NCBI GenBank assembly: GCA_964019425.1 | Contig: OZ025851.1 | Coordinates: 434,001-498,000, forward strand | Length of the DNA stretch: 64,000 nucleotides | Reading direction: 5' to 3' | Source: Flectonema sp. DT1601 | Taxonomy: Eukaryota > Euglenozoa > Diplonemea > Diplonemida > Diplonemidae | In this document: positions 48,901 through 59,131 of the stretch, one piece after another | How the letters are laid out: every line of letters starts with the position of its first letter | Numbering within the stretch: position 1 is the stretch's first letter | Notes under the pieces: generated by a model | The model's database searches: none | What the model was told of the DNA's origin: nothing | The model's input: the letters and a program-made list of their open reading frames with translations, nothing else | Translations under genes and position numbers: made by a program

Positions 48901-50514
48901 CATCTGCAGAGCAGCGATCGATGTCGATGTCTTCGTTGTCGAACTTCCTGGCGTTTATGTTTTTGTTTTTAACAACAGCACAACACCAACTAACAGGTTT
49001 GTCCCATTGCCCGTTCTTTCTTGTTTCCCTTTGCCGCCGGAAGAACGAAGGTCGACGGAGGTCCGAAGCATTGCTTGCGATGATGTTCCGGTATGTGTTG
49101 CGTCTCTGTTATTTGTTTGTTTCAACTCAATTGGTTCATCTCAGGTTTTAGAAGTCTTCGTCCTGTTCGTTGGGAAGGGCCTGAATCAAAAGTTCACTGC
49201 CCCTATTCCTCTCCCAAGTTTCTTATTCAGCTTGCCACATGACTGTGTGACATTATTGCTACATTGTAGCTCCCCTACAAAAACCTTATTTTTTGCAGTT
49301 GTCTTTTGGTTGTAGCAACTTTTATTTTATGCTTTTCTAATGTCCCAAAGTTGGTTTATTTTACTTTTTTTTTCTGCAAGGGAACAGTCCAAAGCATAAG
49401 TCCGAACAGCCCTAAGGCCAGTGAACGCACTGATTGTTAGGTATTGTATTCCAGGGAAAGTTTGGTTTGTATACTTTATTTTTATTTTATTTTATTTAAT
49501 TTGTTAAAAGAAAACAGGTAACTTTACATGAGCATCGGCTCGAACGGCTCTGGCGAAGCGAGTGAACGAGTCTGATTGCTGAGTATTGTATTCTGTTTTC
49601 TTGTTCTTTTTTTAATTTATTTCAAACAGGGCAACAGGGGGAAAGTTTGGTTTGTATCCCCTGGGTGTTTAGCGTCACCTGTTGAGGTGTAATGTATTCT
49701 GTTTACTTCTATCCCTTTGTTTTTTTTTTTTTTTTTTTTTATTTCAAACAGGACAGCAGGGGGAAAGTTTGTTTCGTACCCCCCGGGTGCTTAGCGTCAC
49801 CCTCCATGCGATGCTTGCGCAGGGAGAGCCAAGGGTCGAGAACCCTGGAGATTACCTTTGTTTTTTCTTTTTGTGACTGGATTGCAGTGGCGCAACCCAT
49901 CACCCCACCTGTTGGTATCTTTTTATTTTTTTTTATTTAAAGAAAAAAGCAGGCTAAGTCGCCTGAGCTGGCATCGCCAGAATATTTAACTTCACATGGC
50001 AATGTCAGCTCGTGAAGGGATCCAGTTGGATCAAAGGTTTTCTCCCCCCCACTCTATTTATCGTCATTGGTGCGCACCTTCGAACAGGAAGGCCAACACT
50101 GACGGAATTTTTTACTTCTCTTCCCAGGGTTGAACCTTGGGAAAAAAACAAACAATAAACACAGTGTAGACAAACACCCGCCGGACATCTGCAGAGCAGC
50201 GATCGATGTCGATGTCTTCGTTGTCGAACTTCCTGGCGTTTATGTTTTTGTTTTTAACAACAGCACAACACCAACTAACAGGTTTGTCCCATTGCCCGTT
50301 CTTTCTTGTTTCCCTTTGCCGCCGGAAGAACGAAGGTCGACGGAGGTCCGAAGCATTGCTTGCGATGATGTTCCGGTATGTGTTGCGTCTCTGTTATTTG
50401 TTTGTTTCAACTCAATTGGTTCATCTCAGGTTTTAGAAGTCTTCGTCCTGTTCGTTGGGAAGGGCCTGAATCAAAAGTTCACTGCCCCTATTCCTCTCCC
50501 AAGTTTCTTATTCA
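33912..50514 (+). repeat. 16.6-kb tandem array of 1,285/1,495-bp units
   Basis: Eleven complete periods measured at the MNLGKK frame: 1495, 1285, 1495, 1285, 1495, 1285, 1495, 1285, 1495, 1495, 1285. Units look identical by eye. Long units carry an insert of about 210 bp (first at 35577-35793) between CACCTGTTGAGGTG and TATTCTGTTTAC. The insert is the reverse complement of the terminal segment at 51820-52017. Each unit contains T-tract-led modules that are diverged relatives of the dispersed repeats at 17.3-18.1 kb and 51.5-52.0 kb, plus a more GC-rich block of about 470 bp with an open frame. The array begins and ends abruptly inside hairpin satellite. Confidence 0.95.
34735..35205 (+). CDS. 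Hypothetical 156-codon frame, repeated in each array unit
   Basis: The frame starts MNLGKKTNNKHSVDKH and ends FFAVVFWL; no family is recognised. Identical copies start at 34735, 36230, 37515, 39010, 40295, 41790, 43075, 44570, 45855, 47350 and 48845, and a cut copy lies at 50130-50540. The block is less A/T-rich than its surroundings. It contains two intron-like stretches: 44 nt from GTTTATG to CCAACTAACAG (first copy about 34847-34890) and 54 nt from GTATGTG to CATCTCAG (about 34981-35034). Removing both would join an ATG at 34811 to the same downstream frame. The antisense strand also has an open frame over the middle of the block (NTYRNIIASNASDLRR...). Coding status is unproven and strand is uncertain. 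Confidence 0.2.
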   Translation: MNLGKKTNNKHSVDKHPPDICRAAIDVDVFVVELPGVYVFVFNNSTTPTNRFVPLPVLSCFPLPPEERRSTEVRSIACDDVPVCVASLLFVCFNSIGSSQVLEVFVLFVGKGLNQKFTAPIPLPSFLFSLPHDCVTLLLHCSSPTKTLFFAVVFWL

Positions 50515-50607
50515 TTTTAAAGAAAAAACAATCAGTTTAGCGTCCTGACCAGGACGGAAAATAGAAAGTAATCGACATAGTCGATCGATAAAAAAAACAA
50601 TGATAAT
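50515..50607 (+). repeat. Single hairpin satellite unit
   Basis: One type A unit with the perfect CGTCCTGACCAGGACG hairpin, cut in its third hairpin at CAATGATAA. It marks the right border of the tandem array, so the array lies between two pieces of the hairpin satellite. Confidence 0.9.
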
Positions 50608-51482
50608 CAGGGAGGGCCTTAGCCAAAAGCTAACAGTCCAAATCTCACCTGGTAACTTAACTCATTCTTTGTCAGTTTTGGCATCAAACCTGTAATGGTT
50701 ACATTAACTACCATTTCAACAGGTTATTTACTTAATTATTTGTTCTAAAAGTTGCTAAGTATCTCTCACTTAGAATTTTTTTATTTTTTTATTTTCAGCT
50801 CAATTAGCTACAAAGTGTTACTACTAAGTGTTTCTCACTTAGATTTTTTTTTTGCTTTTCAGCTCCTTAAAAGCTGCTAAGTATTTCTACTAAGTGTTTC
50901 TCACTTAAAATTTTATTTTTATGTTCGTTTTCTATCCCTTCTCCTATCCCTTTTGTTCAAAAAAAGCGGGAGGAAATTCTCTCATTCACGCTAAGATGCA
51001 CTCTGAACTTTGATTTTTTGATCTGAGTGTGAGGGAATCTGTCTTAGGTGTTAATAGGGGGTTCCTCTTAGCATTTTTCTTTGTTCCCACCTTATGATTT
51101 TCTTGAAGAAAAAAAATAGAAGTCATAATGGTGCTTCCCTCTGGAAGGGTTGTAAGCCATGGTGTCCAACTAGATTAAAGGACAAGTCTGGGATAATCCC
51201 TGCCAGAGGGGCGAGTATTCTACCATGGTTGAAATACTCTGGCAACTGATCTTCAATTTTATGTTGTTTGTTAGCTGCTGGTGTATCTTGATCATATGTT
51301 GATACTTGCATTTTTTTTATTTGTAATCTTTCACTACAATCATTCTTGCCTATATCTTTTATTTTTATTCTCTATCTGTTCTGGTCTGTTACCTCATTTG
51401 TCTTGTTTAACTTCAGTTATATCCATTTTACTTTTTATTATTTCCCATCTACTTTTTATTTTCTATTAGTTCTGGTCAGAAA
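50608..51482. repeat. Mixed spacer with three CTAAGTG hairpins
   Basis: 50608-50665 is the tail of the composite repeat (AGGGAGGGCC...AACTTAACTCA). At 50755-50773, 50824-50842 and 50890-50908 the motif CTAAGTG-TTTCT-CACTTAG recurs (a perfect 7-bp stem in the second copy), each followed by a T-rich run. 50930-51480 shows no recognisable feature. A 62-codon minus frame at 51123-51311 resembles nothing I know. Confidence 0.6.
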
Positions 51483-52017
51483 CTCCTGGGCAGCAAGAAG
51501 GAAAGTAGTTAAGTACTTCTGGGTGTTTGGCATCACCCCCCATAGTGAGCAAGTACAACAGGTAGCATTGGTAGTCTGTTGATCCTGAGTGATCCCAGCT
51601 ACAGTTTTGTTTTTCTTTCTTTTTTTTAGAAGAAGATCAGGACATCCTAGCACTGCTGGATAGTTGCTGAATGCAGGGCCTGCCTGTGGCATTATAATAA
51701 CAGGCTAAGTCATTTGTAGTTCATAGTTTACCTTTGATTTTATAACTTCACACAGGGTACTATGAACGATGAGAGATCCAGTGGGATCACTCAGGGTCTA
51801 GTAGAGACCACCAATGTTGTGCGTTGATAGGCAAGGTGACCAACCTTGACATTCTTTCTTTTCTCTCCTGTTGTGACAAACACAAAATACACACACAGCT
51901 TACAGTGTGTTCTTTGTGTATGTTTTCTTCAGGTGTGAGTAGTTTTTTTGTTCTTGCTCTTCAGGGAGGGCCTTAGCCAAAAGCTAAAAGTCCAAATCTC
52001 ACCTGGTAACTTAACTC
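51483..52017 (+). repeat. Composite dispersed repeat, copy 2
   Basis: Matches 17372-18115 without that copy's roughly 200-bp extra sequence. Its terminal segment (51820-52017) is the sequence inserted, in reverse orientation, into the long units of the 16.6-kb array. Confidence 0.75.
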
Positions 52018-53124
52018 ATTGTTTACTCTTTTTTTTTTTTTAATTTACACTCCACACAAAAGTTTTAAAAAACCTCCAGGTCCACACAAAAGTTTTAAAA
52101 AACCACCAGCTCCACACAAAAGTTTCAAAAAACCACCAGCTCCACAAAAAGTTTTAAAAAATAGCCAGCTACACAAGAGTTTTAAGAAACCGTCAGCTCC
52201 ACACAAAAGTTTTAAAAAACCACCAGCTCCACACAAAAGTTTTAAAAAACCACCAGCTCCACATAAAAGTTTCAAAAAACCTCCAGGTCCACACAAAAGT
52301 TTTAAAAAACCACCAGCTCCACACAAAAGTTTCAAAAAACCACCAGCTCCACAAAAAGTTTTAAAAAATAGCCAGCTACACAAGAGTTTTAAGAAACCGT
52401 CAGCTCCACACAAAAGTTTTAAAAAACCACCAGCTCCACAAGAGTTTTAAGAAACCGTCAGCTCCACAAAAAAGTTTTAAAAAACTGCCAGCTCCACTCA
52501 AGAATTTTAAGAAACCGCCAACACCACACAAAAGTTTTAAAAAACAGCCAGTTCCACACAAAAGTTTTAAAAAACAGCCAGTTCCACAAGAGTTTTAAAA
52601 AACAGCCAGCTCAACACAAAAGTTTTAAAAAACAGCCAGCTCCACACAAAAGTTTTAAGAAACCGTCAGCTCCACACAAAAGTTTTAAAAAACCGCCAGC
52701 TCCACACAAAAGTTTTAAAAAACCACCAGCTCCACAAGAGTTTTAAGAAACCGTCAGCTCCACTAAAAAGTTTTAAAAAACTGCCAGCTCCACACAAAAG
52801 TTTTAAAAAACCACCAGCTCCACACAAAAGTTTTAAAAAACAGCCAGCCCCTCATAAAAGTTTCAAAAAACCACCAGCTCCACACAAAAGTTTTAAAAAA
52901 CCACCAGCTCCACACAAAAGTTTTAAAAAACCTCCAGCTCCACACAAAAGTTTTAAAAAACCACCAGCTCCACACAAAAGTTTTAAAAAACCACCAGCTC
53001 CACACAAAAGTTTTAAAAAACCTCCAGGTCCACACAAAAGTTTTAAAAAACCACCAGCTCCACACAAAAGTTTCAAAAAACCACCAGCTCCACAAAAAGT
53101 TTTAAAAAATAGCCAGCCCCACAT
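52018..53124 (+). repeat. 28-30 bp minisatellite, array 3
   Basis: About 37 units, preceded by the same TGTTTACTC(T)nAATTTACACTCC junction as arrays 2 and 5. The plus strand is open for 143 codons (52019-52450) as repeats of KSFKKPPAPH; the minus strand is also open for 122 codons. It ends in CCCCACA at the linker. Confidence 0.95.
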
Positions 53125-53314
53125 TTCGATAAAGTGGGAAGTAACGGACTGGGAGCTTTTGGCTCCTGCCCTATTCCCGATGTAAACTTTCTTTTTATTT
53201 TTATTTTTTTTTTAACAGGCCCAAAGGGCGACAATGATGGTTGCTGACCAAGGAATAATATTCAAATGAATTTTCGTTTCAAAGAAACGAACAGAATTAA
53301 GAGAGAGGCAGAGG

Positions 53315-53345
<31 letters not shown>

Positions 53346-53524
53346 GAAAAAAAAAATGAAGAGGAAATAATCAAACATGAAAAAAAAAAAAAAAAAAAAA
53401 TATATATATAAATAAAAAACGTTGTATGAAAAAGGAAAAAAAAGAAAAAAAAAAGGCCAGAAAAGGAAAGAGAAAATGAAAAGGTATAATATTATTGTGG
53501 GGATATGAGGGATAGCAGGGAGAT

Positions 53525-53555
<31 letters not shown>

Positions 53556-53576
53556 CTTATTTATTATTTAAAAAAA
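53125..53576 (+). repeat. Complete linker repeat, left arm of an inverted repeat
   Basis: Uninterrupted linker from TTTCGATAAAGTGGG through the (TA)n at about 53400 to GCAGGGAGATGCTC and a T-run. It gives the empty-site sequence for the two TIR-element insertions found in other linkers. Confidence 0.9.
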
Positions 53577-53735
53577 GGAAACAATCAGTTTAGCGTCTCG
53601 ATCAGGACGGAAAATAGAAATTAATCGACATAGTTGATCGATAGAAAAAAAAACTATGATAACATTGTTTATTCATTTTTTTTTTTTTTTTTTTTTTTTA
53701 AATCTTTTTAATTATTTTAAAGAAAAAACAATCAG
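53577..53735 (+). repeat. Hairpin satellite, 1.3 units at the palindrome centre
   Basis: One first-position unit and the start of a second, ending AACAATCAG. After this the sequence turns back into its own reverse complement. Confidence 0.85.
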
Positions 53736-54302
53736 AAAAAAAAAATGAATAAACAATGTTATCATAGTTTTTTTTTCTATCGATCAACTATGTCGATTAA
53801 TTTCTATTTTCCGTCCTGATCGAGACGCTAAACTGATTGTTTCCTTTTTTTTAAATAATAAATAAGAAAAAAAAAAAAAAAAAAAAAAAAAAGAGCATCT
53901 CCCTGCTATCCCTCATATCCCCACAATAATATTATACCTTTTCATTTTCTCTTTCCTTTTCTGGTCTTTTTTTTTTTCTTTTTTTTCCTTTTTCATACAA
54001 CGTTTTTTATTTATATATATATATTTTTTTTTTTTTTTTTCATGTTTGATTATTTCCTCTTCATTTTTTTTTTCTTTTCTTTTCTTTTCTTTCTTTTTTT
54101 TTTTTTTTCCTCTGCCTCTCTCTTAATTCTGTTCGTTTCTTTGAAACGAAAATTCATTTGAATATTATTCCTTGGTCAGCAACCATCATTGTCGCCCTTT
54201 GGGCCTGTTAAAAAAAAAATAAAAATAAAAAGAAAGTTTACATCGGGAATAGGGCAGGAGCCAAAAGCTCCCAGTCCGTTACTTCCCACTTTATCGAAAA
54301 AA
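53736..54302 (-). repeat. Inverted linker plus first hairpin unit, right arm
   Basis: Reverse complement of about 53125-53690, ending CCCACTTTATCGAAA. The arms are about 560 bp and nearly identical apart from homopolymer lengths, separated by roughly 40-50 bp. This is the only inverted linker in the window. Confidence 0.9.
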
Positions 54303-54583
54303 ATTTAGCGTCTTGACCAGGACGGAAAATAGTAAGTAATCGACATAGTCGATCGATAAAAAAAAAACAATGATAACATTGTTTATTCCTTTTTTTTTTT
54401 TTTTATTCTTTTTATTTATTTTTAAAGAAAAAACAATCAGTTTAGCGTCCTGACCAGGACGGAAAATAGAAAGTAATCGACATAGTCGATCGATAAAAAA
54501 AACAATGATAACATTGTTTATTCTTTTTTTTTTTTTTTATTTTAATTCTTTTTATTTATTTTTTAAAAAGAAAAAAAATGGAA
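54303..54583 (+). repeat. Hairpin satellite array 5 (2-3 units)
   Basis: Begins within a unit (TTTAGCGTCTTGACC), then one full type A unit and the start of a type B unit, joining minisatellite at GGAATTTTAAG. The same junction occurs at 61518-61523. Confidence 0.9.
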
Positions 54584-55014
54584 TTTTAAGAAACCGTCAG
54601 CTCCACTAAAAAGTTTTAAAAAACTGCCAGCTCCACACAAGAATTTTAAGAAACCGCCAACACCACACAAAAGTTTTAAAAAACCACCAGCTCCACACAA
54701 AAGTTTCAAAAAACCACCAGCTCCACAAAAAGTTTTAAAAAATAGCCAGCTACACAAGAGTTTTAAGAAACCGTCAGCTCCACACAAAAGTTTTAAAAAA
54801 CCACCAGCTCCACACAAAAGTTTTAAAAAACCACCAGCTCCACATAAAAGTTTCAAAAAACCACCAGCTCCACACAAAAGTTTTAAAAAACCGCCAGCTC
54901 CACAAAAAAACAGCCAGCCCCACAAGAGTTTTAAGAAACCGTCAGCTCCACAAAAAAGTTTTAAAAAACCGCCAGCTCCACACAAGAATTTTAAGAAACC
55001 GCCAACACCAGAAT
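54584..55014 (+). repeat. 28-30 bp minisatellite, array 4
   Basis: About 15 units, the shortest array. The terminal block matches arrays 1 and 2. Confidence 0.95.
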
Positions 55015-55201
55015 TTCGATAAAGTGGGAAGTAACGGACTGGGAGCTTTTGGCTCCTGCCCTATTCCCGATGTAAACTTTCTTTTTATTTTTATTTTTTT
55101 TTAACAGGCCCAAAGGGCGACAATGATGGTTGCTGACCAAGGAATAATATTCAAATGAATTTTCGTTTCAAAGAAACGAACAGAATTAAGAGAGAGGCAG
55201 A

Positions 55202-55235
<34 letters not shown>

Positions 55236-55298
55236 GAAAGAAAAAAATGAAGAGGAAATAATCAAACATGAAAAAAAAAAAAAAAAAAAAAAATATAT
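55015..55298 (+). repeat. Linker repeat, left part
   Basis: Same as 28815-29100, interrupted at (TA)n by the complete TIR element. The right part of this linker resumes at 56470. Confidence 0.9.
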
Positions 55299-56469
55299 CA
55301 GTCATTCCTTTTTTTTGTGAACAAAAAACACCATTTTCTCACCGCCTGAGCAAGATTACACGATATGTTACTTTTGCTCGATTTTTTATTTTTTGGAATC
55401 GGGGAGGGTGCGATCTGTAAAATTAGGCATAGGGATATACTTTTAAACATGGTAAGTGCTGCTAAAAAGAGATAACCGTCTCTTTGCAAGATTTCCTTGG
55501 TACTACCTAATGATAAATATTAATCCCAGACCTGGAATAGAAAGATCGAGAAAATCTGAGTAAAAAACACCCCTAATTTTTTCTTTTTACTACTTTTTTT
55601 CCCTTCTCCGCACTCAAGAGATATGCACCTTTTTACTAACTAATCAACCCTAGTAGCAATTATGTAAGGAAAATGTTGCATCTGTGGTGGTAATAATGGC
55701 CCAGAAGTAGTTGTCAAAACATTGGTTCGACGTGCTGAGAATGTTACTTCTGAGTCACGTGTCACCATCACCAACTGCACCCTCGTGTAAATCAGGAAAC
55801 CGGAGCCTCACTCAGGATATCACCGAATGGTGGATGTCCGAGGCATCAGAACCATACAATACAGGGATCTGTTGGATATAAAATAGTCAAATCTCACCCG
55901 CCAAGTAGTACCTCCGAGGGGTCAGATAGCACTACTGAGGAGTCAGACAGCACTTCTTCCGAGTATGAGAAGTCTTCCATCAGCACTAACTATGATGATG
56001 ATGATGATGATGATGATGATATCACCTCATGTGGCTCAGATTGCTCATAATTCATCATAAGTTGTGACTTCATATAAAGAAAGTGTTGTACAAGTGTTTT
56101 CATTAAGTATCAAAGCCAAAAAGACAGTTAGTAACAATCTGCCTCACCGGCACATGCTTAGTACTCTTTAATATATTTTTGCTCGATTGTTTTTTCTCTG
56201 GATCCCGCTGGGCCAGCAGTGTAAAATTAGACCCTTCGATTAATTTTTAGTTTTGGTACTTGTCCACGGCTGAGCTGATTTAGTGAACCACAAAATCTCT
56301 TTTCTCAATTCGGGAGACAAGTATGTGATGCCAACCTCCCGATTTCGGACGGAAATGAACCCAACGATGCAGCGCATTAAAATGCCGCTTCGATCGAAAT
56401 TTTTACAATTTTTTTTTTGAAAAGTTTTTTCAGTGTCCAAAAATTGTTCGCAAAAAAAAGGAATGACTG
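55299..56469 (+). mobile_element. Complete 1.17-kb TIR element (CAGTCATTCC ends)
   Basis: Terminal inverted repeats of 26 bp, 55299-55324 and 56444-56469, with one mismatch, start CAGTCATTCC. Flanks are ATAT on both sides, so a short A/T target duplication is likely, but its length is hidden by (TA)n. Coding-like remnants on the plus strand: near 55676-55745 KCCICGGNNGPEVVVKTLVRR, and near 55885-56050 HPPSSTSEGSDSTTEESDS then an Asp run and a stop. No DDE transposase is recognised, so it looks non-autonomous or decayed. CAGT ends recall Tc1/mariner elements but are not decisive. Fragments of the family lie at 20983, 26852 and 29101. Confidence 0.75.
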
Positions 56470-56640
56470 ATATATATATAAATAAAAAACGTTGTATGAA
56501 AAAGGAAAAAAAAGAAAAAAAAAAAAAAAGACCAGAAAAGGAAAGAGAAAATGAAAAGGTATAATATTATTGTGGGGATATGAGGGATAGCAGGGAGATG
56601 CTCTTTTTTTTTTTTTTTTTTTTTCTTATTTATTATTTAA
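56470..56640 (+). repeat. Linker repeat, right part
   Basis: Continues the linker interrupted at 55298: (TA)n, AAAAACGTTGTATG, purine tract and GCAGGGAGATGCTC. Confidence 0.85.
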
Positions 56641-56748
56641 AAAAAGGAAACAATCAGTTTAGCGTCTCGATCAGGACGGAAAATAGAAATTAATCGACAT
56701 AGTCGATCGATAGAAAAAAAAAAAAACAGTGATAACATTGTTTATTCA

Positions 56749-56780
<32 letters not shown>

Positions 56781-56914
56781 TTTTTAATTATTTTAAAGAA
56801 AAAACAATCAGTTTAGCGTCCTGACCAGGACGGAAAATAGAAAGTAATCGACATAGTCGATCGATAAAAAAAACAATGATAACATTGTTTACTCTTTTTT
56901 TTTTTTTAATTTAC
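56641..56914 (+). repeat. Hairpin satellite array 6 (2 units)
   Basis: One first-position unit (CGTCTCGATCAGGACG) and one type A unit with the perfect CGTCCTGACCAGGACG stem, then the TGTTTACTC junction to minisatellite. Confidence 0.9.
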
Positions 56915-58847
56915 ACTCCACACAAAAGTTTTAAAAAACCTCCAGCTCCACAAAAAAGTTTTAAAAAACCACCAGCTACACAAGAGTTTTAAAAAATAGC
57001 CAGCTACACAAGAGTTTTAAAAAACCACCAGCTCCACACAAAAGTTTTAAAAAACCACCAGCTCCACACAAAAGTTTTAAAAAACAGCCAGCCCCACAAG
57101 AGTTTAAGAAACCGTCAGCTCCACAAAAAAGTTTTAAAAAACTGCCAGCTCCACACAAGAATTTTAAGAAACCGCCAACACCACACAAAAGTTTTAAAAA
57201 ACCTCCAGCTCCACACAAAAGTTTTAAAAAACCACCAGCTCCACACAAAAGTTTCAAAAAACCACCAGCTCCACAAAAAGTTTTAAAAAATAGCCAGCCC
57301 CACAAGAGTTTTAAGAAACCGTCAGCTCCACTAAAAAGTTTTAAAAAACTGCCAGCTCCACACAAGAATTTTAAGAAACCGCCAACACCACACAAAAGTT
57401 TTAAAAAACCTCCAGCTCCACACAAAAGTTTTAAAAAACCACCAGCTCCACACAAAAGTTTCAAAAAACCACCAGCTCCACAAAAAGTTTTAAAAAATAG
57501 CCAGCTACACAAGAGTTTTAAGAAACCGTCAGCTCCACACAAAAGTTTTAAAAAACCACCAGCTCCACACAAAAGCTTTAAAAAACCACCAGCTCCACAA
57601 AAAAGTTTTAAAAAACTGCCAGCTCCACACAAGAATTTTAAGAAACAGCCAACACCACACAAAAGTTTTAAAAAACCTCCAGGTCCACACAAAAGTTTTA
57701 AAAAACCACCAGCTCCACACAAAAGTTTCAAAAAACCACCAGCTCCACAAAAAGTTTTAAAAAATAGCCAGCTACACAAGAGTTTTAAGAAACCGTCAGC
57801 TCCACACAAAAGTTTTAAAAAACCACCAGCTCCACACAAAAGTTTTAAAAAACCACCAGCTCCACATAAAAGTTTCAAAAAACCTCCAGGTCCACACAAA
57901 AGTTTTAAAAAACCACCAGCTCCACACAAAAGTTTCAAAAAACCACCAGCTCCACAAAAAGTTTTAAAAAATAGCCAGCTACACAAGAGTTTTAAGAAAC
58001 CGTCAGCTCCACACAAAAGTTTTAAAAAACCACCAGCTCCACAAGAGTTTTAAGAAACCGTCAGCTCCACAAAAAAGTTTTAAAAAACTGCCAGCTCCAC
58101 TCAAGAATTTTAAGAAACCGCCAACACCACACAAAAGTTTTAAAAAACAGCCAGTTCCACACAAAAGTTTTAAAAAACAGCCAGTTCCACAAGAGTTTTA
58201 AAAAACAGCCAGCTCAACACAAAAGTTTTAAAAAACAGCCAGCTCCACACAAAAGTTTTAAGAAACCGTCAGCTCCACACAAAAGTTTTAAAAAACCGCC
58301 AGCTCCACACAAAAGTTTTAAAAAACCACCAGCTCCACAAGAGTTTTAAGAAACCGTCAGCTCCACTAAAAAGTTTTAAAAAACTGCCAGCTCCACACAA
58401 AAGTTTTAAAAAACCGCCAGCTCCACACAAAAGTTTTAAAAAACAGCCAGCCCCACATAAAAGTTTCAAAAAACCACCAGCTCCACACAAAAGTTTTAAA
58501 AAACCACCAGCTCCACACAAAAGTTTTAAAAAACCACCAGCTCCACACAAAAGTTTCAAAAAACCACCAGCTCCACAAAAAGTTTTAAAAAATAGCCAGC
58601 TCCACTAAAAAGTTTTAAAAAACCACCAGCTCCACACAAAAGTTTCAAAAAACCACCAGCTCCACAAAAAAGTTTTAAAAAACTGCCAGCTCCACACAAG
58701 AATTTTAAGAAACCGCCAACACCACACAAAAGTTTTAAAAAACCTCCAGGTCCACACAAAAGTTTTAAAAAACCACCAGCTCCACACAAAAGTTTCAAAA
58801 AACCACCAGCTCCACAAAAAGTTTTAAAAAATAGCCAGCCCCACATT
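56915..58847 (+). repeat. 28-30 bp minisatellite, array 5
   Basis: About 65 units. It combines blocks seen in array 2 (left) and array 3 (right), so arrays have exchanged or duplicated internal blocks. The minus strand is open for 346 codons (58016-56976) as CGAGGFLKLL repeats, which follows from the 30-bp period. Confidence 0.95.
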
Positions 58848-59036
58848 TCGATAAAGTGGGAAGTAACGGACTGGGAGCTTTTGGCTCCTGCCCTATTCCC
58901 GATGTAAACTTTCTTTTTATTTTTATTTTTTTTTTAACAGGCCCAAAGGGCGACAATGATGGTTGCTGACCAAGGAATAATATTCAAATGAATTTTCGTT
59001 TCAAAGAAACGAACAGAATTAAGAGAGAGGCAGAGG

Positions 59037-59067
<31 letters not shown>

Positions 59068-59131
59068 GAAAAAAAAAATGAAGAGGAAATAATCAAACAT
59101 GAAAAAAAAAAAAAAAAAAAAATATATATAT
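58848..59131 (+). repeat. Linker repeat, left part
   Basis: Linker interrupted at its (TA)n by the 1.78-kb TIR element; the right part resumes at 60912. Confidence 0.9.

Noticed and set aside
33912-50514. rRNA, 5S, tRNA or snRNA tandem gene array
   Set aside because: No rRNA or tRNA core sequences were recognised in the unit. B-box-like motifs are isolated and better explained as SINE-like.
51123-51311. 62-codon minus frame
   Set aside because: Short, unrecognised, with no splice-compatible neighbours; not distinguishable from chance.
56976-58016. Long minus-strand frames (up to 346 codons) of CGAGGFLKLL repeats in the minisatellite, also at 20667-19903, 28787-27963 and 62409-61501
   Set aside because: They arise because the repeat period is 30 bp and stops are absent in that phase. 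They appear in several frames and both strands, have no unique sequence, no splice context and no family resemblance.
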